From positions 1 to 48,264 of the forward strand of contig JAACUH010000074.1 of the NCBI GenBank assembly GCA_009993005.1: a stretch of DNA of 48,264 nt, read 5' to 3'. Below the pieces are notes generated by a model that did no database searches, was not told the DNA's origin, and saw only the letters and a list, made by a program, of their open reading frames with translations. This document shows positions 42,327-48,264 of this stretch, one piece after another (positions within the stretch are counted from its first letter, which is position 1; each line of letters starts with the position of its first letter). The stretch comes from Rhodobacterales bacterium. Lineage in GTDB: Bacteria > Pseudomonadota > Alphaproteobacteria > Rhodobacterales > Rhodobacteraceae. Both the position numbers and the translations under genes were made by a program.

Positions 42327-43360
42327 CAATTTTGTTCCAGAACCAGTTCGTCACAGACCGGATCGCGGTCTTCGGCGATTTTCGCGACAGCCGTCGGTCC
42401 TGTCCCGACCGGAGGGTGCTGGTCAAAGAAGTGGGTCATGACCACATCAACTCCACGCGGGTGGACCGACCGCATATCCGGCAAATAGAACATGCTGCGC
42501 GACGGGATGCCGCAGATGATTTCGTAGGATGGAAAGTAGTCGATAAGCGGGTCCGAGGACTCAAGGTCGCCCGCGACCGCGCGCAGGACCGATTTGGAAT
42601 AGGTCGTCGAGACAAGCACATGCTGCGGCAGGGCGGTCGCAACCAGTGGCACCGGCGAAACAGTCAGCAGGAACTTTAGACCGGGGTTGACGGCACGTGC
42701 CATGGCGATCACCGCCTGCATATCGGCCATGATTTCGGTATAGCCGAAATTCTTGAAGGCGTATTTCTCGGGATCGAATTCGCCCGCAGCAGTGCCGGGG
42801 CAGACAGGATAGGTCGTCCCATCACGCCGGTCCACCCACGCTTCGGTCAGACCGAAGGTAAAGATGAAAACCCCGGCCTGTTCGAACATGCGCCGAACGG
42901 CACCCAGATGCGCGGCCAACATGGCCTCTGCTTCATCGCGCGACGCAAATCCGCGGGGCTCAACCGATGGTCGCAGCAGATCAAAGACCCGGCCGCGATG
43001 TTCGACCAGGTGTTCGACAGGGTCAAACGCCCCGAAGGCCCGCTGGGCAAGCTGCAAAAGCTGTCGCGCAGTATAGACATTTCCAAAGCGCGCGGAATAG
43101 AGGCCATAGCCGAATTCTTCCAGCAGACCTGATGGGAATTGTGGCGGGGCGGGTTCGGTGTCGAGGTAGTGATAGCCGCTGTTCTGGAGCCGATGTGCGA
43201 TATGTTGCGCAAAACAACTGCCTGCCGTAACAATCGGGTCTTGTGGCAAGATATCGAACTTCTTGCTGTAAAGTTCGCGCAGATCAAAAATGCCCACTTC
43301 CGCGACGGCACGCTTCCAGAACTGGTGATCAGGAAGGCCTTTGTAGGGATGCGGCGCCAT
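42326..43360 (-). CDS. GSCFA-domain protein
   Basis: A 344-residue cytoplasmic protein of the GSCFA family, named for the motif seen here as TAGSCFAQHIAHRL. Further SGNH-like blocks are FTFGLTEAWVDR and LTVSPVPLVAT, with SVHPRGVDVVM at the end giving a Asp/His-type catalytic region. The family is linked to capsule or surface polysaccharide modification, but no reaction is established. AGGA lies 8 bases before the ATG at 43360. The region is AT-richer than its neighbours: I count 132 G+C in 240 bases at 43081-43320 (55%), against 67-68% in two 60-base samples from mocR and the ATPase gene. Confidence 0.85.
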   Translation of the reverse strand: MAPHPYKGLPDHQFWKRAVAEVGIFDLRELYSKKFDILPQDPIVTAGSCFAQHIAHRLQNSGYHYLDTEPAPPQFPSGLLEEFGYGLYSARFGNVYTARQLLQLAQRAFGAFDPVEHLVEHRGRVFDLLRPSVEPRGFASRDEAEAMLAAHLGAVRRMFEQAGVFIFTFGLTEAWVDRRDGTTYPVCPGTAAGEFDPEKYAFKNFGYTEIMADMQAVIAMARAVNPGLKFLLTVSPVPLVATALPQHVLVSTTYSKSVLRAVAGDLESSDPLIDYFPSYEIICGIPSRSMFYLPDMRSVHPRGVDVVMTHFFDQHPPVGTGPTAVAKIAEDRDPVCDELVLEQN

Positions 43361-43606
43361 TCTCTTAATCCTGTGGATATGAAGATAAAAATGAGACTGC
43401 AAGGGGGCGCATTGCATGTCAAGCAGGTCGCCGGCGCCGGTGAGGTTCCGAGGAAGCACCCGTGATGCTTGCAAACGCAACGCAATGCACCCAGTGCGAC
43501 GTCGTCCCGGCGCCCAAGTGGACGACCTGACACCTCAGCCAACCAATGCGAGCACAACATCCCTTGTCGTCACGCGGTCGATCAGCCGCAACATGTATGT
43601 GCTTGG

Positions 43607-45049
43607 TCAATTTGCGCACAGCACCCCCACCCCTTCCGCAATCCGCCCTGCGGGGATGGAACTGTACCCCAGCCGGTAGAACTCCCGCGCGCCCGCGTCG
43701 GGTGTGGCAAAGAACGGTGCGCCGGGTTCGATCAGCACGCCCTCGGCGCGCAGCCGCAGGGCCAGCGCTTCGGTATCCGCCCCCCGCGCGCGCATCCAGA
43801 CGGAGGAGCCGCCAAAGGTCGCGGCCCCCGCGACCTCGAGCCCCGTGGCCGCGATGGCGGCATCCAGCACGCGCCGGCGCTCCATATAGGCCCGGCTCAT
43901 GCGGCGGATCAGGGCGTCGTAATGGCCCAGCGACAGGAAATAGGCGGTCGTGCGCTGCACATGGCCGGGCGGGTGGCGCAGCACCTGCGCCCGCAGCGCG
44001 CGGGCCTGCGCGATGAAAGGCGCGGGGCCGACGAGGTAGCCCAGCCGCAGGCCCGGAAAGATCGACTTGGAGAAGGACCCGATATGGATCACCCGCCCGG
44101 TCTGGTCGAGCGACTTCAGGGCCGGGGATGGCGGCCGCAGGAACGACATCTCGAATTCGTAGTCATCCTCGACGATCAGGAAATCTTCGGCCTCGGCGCG
44201 TGCCAGCAGCGCCAGACGGCGGGGCAGCGGCATGGTGGCCGTCGTCGGGCACTGGTGGCTGGGCGTCACGAACACGAGGTCAGTGCCGGGCGGCACCTGC
44301 GCGGGGTCGAGCCCCTCGGCATCCACAGGCAGCGCCGTCACCCGGCCGCGCCCGGCCAGGATCGCGCGCAGCGAGGGGTAGCAGGGGTCCTCGATCACCG
44401 CATGGCGCGCGCCCCGCAGCAGCACCTGCGCGGTGAGCCAGAGCGCGTTCTGCGCGCCGAGCGTCAGCAGCACCTCGTCGGGCCCCGCGAGGATGCCGCG
44501 CCGGGGCAGGGTCTGGCGGGTGATGTAATCGACCAGCAGCGGGTCGTCGCCGTCATACTGGTCGGCGGTGAGCGCGGCAAAATCCTTTTTCCCCAGCGCC
44601 TGCAGCGCGCAGAGCCGCCAGTTGGCCGCATCGAACAGCGTCGGATCGGCCTGCCCGTAGATGAAGTTGTGGCGGTAGCCGGCCCAGTCGGCGGGCTTGT
44701 GCAGGCCCAGCGCAGGCAGGGCGGGGCCGAGGTGGCGCGCCCAGTCCACGCTGCTTGCGCGGGCGGGCATGGGGGCAAAGGCGGGCGGCGCGGGCGCATT
44801 GGCCGAGACGAAATAGCCCGACCGCCCGCGCGCGGCGAGGTAGTCGTCGGCGACAAGCTCGGTATAGGCGAGCGTCACGGTGATCCGGCTCACCCCCAGA
44901 TGCCGCGCGAGCGCCCGCGAGGACGGCAGCCGTTCGCCCGCGCGAAACCGGCCCGACAGGATCGCGCCCACCACCATCTGCTGGATCTGGCTTTGCAAGG
45001 TGCCCGTGGCCGCGCGGTCGAGCGCGAAGGTTTCGATGGATATCGGCAT
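43607..45049 (-). CDS. MocR-family PLP-dependent regulator, TauR-like
   Basis: A 480-residue fusion of a GntR winged helix (about residues 12-80, GERLPSSRALARHLGVSRITVTLAY) and a fold-type I aminotransferase domain with PLP lysine Lys328 in GSFSKSIFPGLRLGYL. The inactive aminotransferase part senses an amino compound. The two-box direct repeat in its own promoter also occurs upstream of xsc, which suggests it is the sulfonate/taurine regulator TauR. Other MocR regulators (GabR, PdxR) share the architecture. GGAG is 6 bases before ATG 45049; the upstream ATG 45073 lies inside the first operator box. Confidence 0.9.
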   Translation of the reverse strand: MPISIETFALDRAATGTLQSQIQQMVVGAILSGRFRAGERLPSSRALARHLGVSRITVTLAYTELVADDYLAARGRSGYFVSANAPAPPAFAPMPARASSVDWARHLGPALPALGLHKPADWAGYRHNFIYGQADPTLFDAANWRLCALQALGKKDFAALTADQYDGDDPLLVDYITRQTLPRRGILAGPDEVLLTLGAQNALWLTAQVLLRGARHAVIEDPCYPSLRAILAGRGRVTALPVDAEGLDPAQVPPGTDLVFVTPSHQCPTTATMPLPRRLALLARAEAEDFLIVEDDYEFEMSFLRPPSPALKSLDQTGRVIHIGSFSKSIFPGLRLGYLVGPAPFIAQARALRAQVLRHPPGHVQRTTAYFLSLGHYDALIRRMSRAYMERRRVLDAAIAATGLEVAGAATFGGSSVWMRARGADTEALALRLRAEGVLIEPGAPFFATPDAGAREFYRLGYSSIPAGRIAEGVGVLCAN

Positions 45050-45063
45050 GTCCGGCTCCGGCA

Positions 45064-45095
45064 CTGGCTCCATGTTCACGCCCAAACTGGCCCTA
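45064..45095 (+). promoter_or_regulatory. candidate MocR/TauR operator upstream of mocR
   Basis: CTGGCTCCA (45064-45072) and CTGGCCCTA (45087-45095), start to start 23 bases. Compared with the xsc site, 23 of 32 aligned positions agree by my count. It begins 15 bases before the mocR start, a position suited to autoregulation. A further CTGGAC lies at 45124-45129 in the same orientation. Confidence 0.6.
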
Positions 45096-45128
45096 TCAGG
45101 CCCCGCGGTCAACGCGTCGGGTCCTGGA

Positions 45129-45142
45129 CTGAGCCAGATCAA
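45129..45142. promoter_or_regulatory. FNR-like half-site upstream of the P-type ATPase
   Basis: CTGAG-CCAG-ATCAA has one perfect half and three of five bases in the other half of the FNR box TTGAT-N4-ATCAA. It lies 57 bases before the ATPase start. Weak without expression data. Confidence 0.3.
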
Positions 45143-45199
45143 GGCGGCGCCCCGCCCGCCCCTCTAGTCTGGCCCGGCCTGCCCCAGGAGGAGCGCCCG

Positions 45200-47851
45200 A
45201 TGCCCCCAGACCTGATGACCGCCCCCCACGCTGCGCCCGCCGCCGAGGTCATGGCGGCGCTTGCGACCCGGCCCGAGGGGCTCGACCGGGCCGAGGCGGC
45301 GGTCCGGCTGGCGCGATACGGGCCGAACCGCCTGCCCGCGCCGCCCCGGCGCGGACCGCTGATCCGGCTTGTCGCGCAGTTCAACAATGTGCTGATCCAT
45401 GTGCTGATCGTGGCGGCGGTGGTGACGGCGGCCATGGCGCATTGGGTCGATACCGGGGTGATCGTCGCGGTGGTGCTGGTCAACGCGCTGATCGGCTTTC
45501 TGCAGGAGGGACGGGCAGAGAGCGCCATGTCCGCGCTGCGCGACATGCTCGCCCCGCGCGCCGCGGTGCTGCGCGACGGGCAGCGCGTCAGCATCCCCGG
45601 CGCCGAGGTCGTGCCCGGCGATATCGTCCTGCTCGAGGCGGGCGACAAGGTGCCCGCCGATCTGCGGCTGATCCATCTGCGCGGCCTTGCGGTGCAGGAG
45701 GCGATGCTCACCGGCGAAAGCGTGCCGGTGAACAAGGCCGTCCGCCCCGTGCCCGCCGACGCGGCCTTGGGTGACCGCAAGGGGATGGCCTATAGCGGCA
45801 CGCTGGTCACGCAGGGCACCGCGCGCGGCGTGGTCGTGGCAACGGGTGCTGCGACCGAGATCGGCCGCATCGGAGGCATGTTGGCAGAGGTCGAGGTGCT
45901 GAGCACGCCGCTGGTGCGCCAGATGGACCATTTCGCGCGCTGGCTCAGCCTGCTGATCCTGATCGTGGCGGGGCTGCTGCTCGTCTATGGCTATTTCGTC
46001 GAACATCTCGACTTTGCCGACCTGTTCATGACCGTGGTCGGCATCGCCGTCGCCGCGATCCCCGAGGGTTTGCCCGCGGTGATGACCATCACGCTGTCGG
46101 TCGGGGTGCAGGCGATGGCGCGGCGCAATGCGATCGTGCGCCGCCTTCCCGCGATCGAGACGGTGGGCGCGGTGTCGGTGATCTGTTCGGACAAGACCGG
46201 CACGCTGACCCGCAACGAGATGCAGGTGGCGACTGTGGCCACCGCGCAGGGCGACTTCGCCGTCGCGGGCGCAGGCTATGCGCCGCAGGGCGCGATCACG
46301 CCCGCCGGTGACCTGGCCGAGATCGCGCAGGCGGCCGCGCTGTGCAATGACGCCGCTCTGGCCGAGGCAGGCGGCGTCTGGACCGTTTCGGGCGACCCGA
46401 TGGAGGGGGCGCTGCTGGCCTTTGCCGGCAAAGTCGGGGTCGCCGCCCCGGCGCCGCGTCGCGACGCAGTGCCCTTCGACGCGCGCCACCGCTTCATGGC
46501 GGTGCTGGTGGGCGACAACGTCTGGCTCAAGGGCGCGCCAGAGCGGGTGATCGACATGTGCGCCGATGTGCGGCTGGCGGGCGGCGGGGCCGGGCCGCTC
46601 GACCGTGCCGGCTGGCAGGCGCGCGCCGGGGCGATTGCCGCGCAGGGACAGCGGGTGCTCGCGCTCGCCATGATGCGCGGGGCCGGCGACAGCATCGACG
46701 AAGGCGCGCTGGCGGGCGGGCTCACGCTGCTGGGGCTTGTCGGGCTGATCGACCCGCCCCGGCCCGAGGCGGTGGCGGCTGTCGCCGAATGCCGGCGCGC
46801 GGGGATCCGGGTCAAGATGATTACCGGCGATCATGCCGGCACGGCGGCAGCCATCGGCGCCGCCATCGGGCTGGAGAACCCCGGCGCGGTGCTCACCGGC
46901 GCCGACCTCGACGGGATGGACGACACGGCGCTCGCGGCGGCGGTAGGGGTGACGGATGTCTTTGCCCGCACCTCGCCCGCGCACAAGCTGCGGCTGGTGA
47001 TGGCCTTGCAGGCGCATGGGCTGACGGTGGCGATGACCGGCGACGGGGTCAACGACACCCCCGCTCTCAAGCGCGCGGATGCGGGCATCGCCATGGGCAT
47101 CACCGGGTCAGAGGCGGCAAAGGAGGCGGCGGATCTGGTGCTCGCCGACGACAATTTCGCCTCGATCGTGGCGGCAGTGCGCGAGGGGCGCACGGTCCAT
47201 GACAACATCCGCAAGGTGATCAGCTGGACCCTGCCCACCAACGCGGGCGAGAGCCTGACGATCATCGCGGCGATCCTGCTGGGCCTCGCGCTGCCGGTCA
47301 CGGCGGTGCAGATCCTGTGGATCAACCTGATCACCGCGACGACGCTGGGCCTCGCGCTCGCCTTCGAGCCGACCGAGGCGGGGACGATGGCGCGCCCGCC
47401 ACGCCCGCGCGAAGCGCCGATCCTCACGGGCGCGCTGGTCTGGCATGTGGTGCTGGTGGCGGGGCTGTTTCTGGCGGCTGTGTTCGGCATCTTTGCCTAT
47501 GCGACCGACCGCGGCTATCCGGTCGAACTGGCGCGCACGATGGCGCTCAACACCATCGTGGTGCTCGAGATCTTTCACCTCTTCTTTATCCGCAACATCC
47601 ACGGCACCTCGCTCACCTGGGCGGCGGTGCGTGGCACGCGGGTGGTCTGGGCGACGGTTCTGGCGGTGACGGTGGCACAGTTTGCCGTAACCTATGTGCC
47701 TGTCTTGCAAAGGGTTTTTGGCACGGCGGCGGTGCCGTTGGCCGACGGGATGCTGATCGTCGGGATCGGCGCGGTGTTCTTTGCGATCATCGAGATCGAA
47801 AAGCAGATCCGCCTTGGCCTGCGGGGGCAGGGCTTGCCAAGGGGCGCGTGA
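45200..47851 (+). CDS. P-type cation-transporting ATPase (P2A-like)
   Basis: A 883-residue membrane pump. The phosphorylated Asp is Asp331 in CSDKTGTLTRN, with the actuator TGE in MLTGESVPVNK and the hinge MTGDGVNDTPALKRADAG. Helix M4 reads AAIPEGLPA, M5 TNAGES and M6 LWINLITATT, so it resembles SERCA/PMR1 pumps; but the position of SERCA Asp800 is Ala713, so Ca2+ transport as in SERCA is doubtful. AGGAGGAG precedes the ATG at 45200. It is followed 18 bases later by a DksA-type gene. Confidence 0.93.
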   Translation: MPPDLMTAPHAAPAAEVMAALATRPEGLDRAEAAVRLARYGPNRLPAPPRRGPLIRLVAQFNNVLIHVLIVAAVVTAAMAHWVDTGVIVAVVLVNALIGFLQEGRAESAMSALRDMLAPRAAVLRDGQRVSIPGAEVVPGDIVLLEAGDKVPADLRLIHLRGLAVQEAMLTGESVPVNKAVRPVPADAALGDRKGMAYSGTLVTQGTARGVVVATGAATEIGRIGGMLAEVEVLSTPLVRQMDHFARWLSLLILIVAGLLLVYGYFVEHLDFADLFMTVVGIAVAAIPEGLPAVMTITLSVGVQAMARRNAIVRRLPAIETVGAVSVICSDKTGTLTRNEMQVATVATAQGDFAVAGAGYAPQGAITPAGDLAEIAQAAALCNDAALAEAGGVWTVSGDPMEGALLAFAGKVGVAAPAPRRDAVPFDARHRFMAVLVGDNVWLKGAPERVIDMCADVRLAGGGAGPLDRAGWQARAGAIAAQGQRVLALAMMRGAGDSIDEGALAGGLTLLGLVGLIDPPRPEAVAAVAECRRAGIRVKMITGDHAGTAAAIGAAIGLENPGAVLTGADLDGMDDTALAAAVGVTDVFARTSPAHKLRLVMALQAHGLTVAMTGDGVNDTPALKRADAGIAMGITGSEAAKEAADLVLADDNFASIVAAVREGRTVHDNIRKVISWTLPTNAGESLTIIAAILLGLALPVTAVQILWINLITATTLGLALAFEPTEAGTMARPPRPREAPILTGALVWHVVLVAGLFLAAVFGIFAYATDRGYPVELARTMALNTIVVLEIFHLFFIRNIHGTSLTWAAVRGTRVVWATVLAVTVAQFAVTYVPVLQRVFGTAAVPLADGMLIVGIGAVFFAIIEIEKQIRLGLRGQGLPRGA

Positions 47852-47869
47852 TCTGTTCGGCTTCGGAGC

Positions 47870-48217
47870 ATGTCAGAGCCCGACCTCGCCACCCTGCGTG
47901 CCCGCTATGTGCCCCGCCTGACGGCCGAGCTCGGCGCGCTGCGCGCCGCCTCTGCCGGGACGAGCGCCGACCGCGCGCCGGTAGAGCTCGACCAGCAGAG
48001 CGTGGGGCGGCTCGCGCGGATGGACGCGATGCAGGTGCAGGCGATGGCGGCGGCGGTGGATGTGCGGCGCGGCGGGCGGATCGCGGCGATCACGGCGGCC
48101 CTGCGGCGGCTGGAGGGCGAGGATTTCGGCTGGTGTGACGCCTGTGGAGAGTTCATCGGGCTGCCTCGCCTCGACCTTGACCCTGTCACCTGCCGCTGCA
48201 TAGCCTGTGCGCGATGA
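47870..48217 (+). CDS. TraR/DksA-family zinc-finger protein
   Basis: A 115-residue protein with a C-terminal four-cysteine zinc finger (CDAC and CRCIAC) around GEFIGLPRLDLDP. The N-terminal helix pair (about residues 1-80) is a coiled coil that could enter the RNA polymerase secondary channel. It is shorter than DksA (about 150), closer to the small TraR/YbiI-type proteins. It shares a transcript with the ATPase and overlaps the next gene by four bases. Confidence 0.9.
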   Translation: MSEPDLATLRARYVPRLTAELGALRAASAGTSADRAPVELDQQSVGRLARMDAMQVQAMAAAVDVRRGGRIAAITAALRRLEGEDFGWCDACGEFIGLPRLDLDPVTCRCIACAR

Positions 48218-48264
48218 CGATGATCACGCAGATCGACGACTATTTCGCGCGCGGCTGTGGCCGC
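48214..48264 (+). CDS. start of a gene cut by the right edge (DUF1801/YdeI-like?)
   Basis: Seventeen codons, MTMITQIDDYFARGCGR, start at the ATG overlapping the preceding stop. I recall similar N-termini in YdeI/OmpD-associated (DUF1801) proteins, but 17 residues do not establish this. Confidence 0.5.
   Translation, partial: MTMITQIDDYFARGCGR

Noticed and set aside
43469-45199. Upstream extension of the P-type ATPase frame by about 577 codons
   Set aside because: This frame is open only because it is antisense to the MocR gene in GC-rich DNA; AGGAGGAG and the ATPase N-terminal motif place the start at 45200.

Overview
The window is 48 kb of gene-dense, high-GC DNA. Gene content, the style of the intergenic repeats, the divergent hemE/hemC pair, the MocR/xsc sulfonate genes and a puuE-uraD fusion all suggest an alphaproteobacterium of the Rhodobacteraceae (Rhodobacter/Paracoccus/Roseobacter group). 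This placement is inferred from content and motifs, not from a marker gene. Nothing points to a plasmid, prophage or insertion sequence. No stretch longer than about 250 bases lacks a gene.

Layout. (1) 1-4.4 kb, housekeeping: a D-Ala-D-Ala carboxypeptidase (cut by the left edge), a HAD phosphatase, clpS, an RsmC-like methyltransferase and a short-chain dehydrogenase-like protein without the catalytic lysine. (2) 4.4-8 kb, heme: a small lipoprotein, hemF, then hemE and hemC divergent over a PpsR/CrtJ-like site. (3) 8-13.5 kb: an MFS permease, a GlcD/D2HGDH-type FAD dehydrogenase, an elongator tRNA-Met, an MltB-type lytic transglycosylase and a secreted RTX protein. (4) 13.7-18.2 kb, urate degradation: puuD (urate to hydroxyisourate), uraH, a fused puuE-uraD, allE and allA. 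Allantoate amidohydrolase is not present. (5) 18.4-31.9 kb, galactosides: a divergent IclR regulator plus ABC ATPase, then binding protein, two permeases, alpha-galactosidase (GH36), an SDR, dgoK, dgoA, an SMP-30 lactonase, a 13-bp tandem repeat, beta-galactosidase (GH42) and galM. Together these import alpha- and beta-galactosides, free galactose and degrade it by the De Ley-Doudoroff route; only galactonate dehydratase is missing. (6) 31.9-41.3 kb, all on the minus strand: xsc, a TauE-type exporter, pta, ackA and soeABC. Sulfoacetaldehyde is split into acetyl phosphate and sulfite; acetyl phosphate goes to acetyl-CoA or ATP, and sulfite is oxidised or exported. (7) 41.6-43.4 kb, an AT-richer pair: a GSCFA protein and a downstream gene interrupted by an in-frame TAA. 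(8) 43.6 kb to the end: a MocR/TauR-type regulator, divergent from a P-type cation ATPase, a DksA/TraR zinc-finger protein and the first codons of another gene.

The most interesting signals are outside the genes. The same two-box direct repeat, spaced by exactly 23 bases, lies upstream of both xsc and the distant mocR gene, which links them as regulator and target. Two abutting 24-bp perfect palindromes sit between soeA and soeB. A composite palindromic repeat ending in GGGATATTTGGGGCCAAAAGATGAA-like sequence occurs at six intergenic places. A seven-copy 13-bp tandem repeat sits just before the beta-galactosidase start. Both SDR proteins lack the active-site lysine, and the P-type ATPase has Ala where SERCA-type pumps have a key Ca2+-binding Asp.
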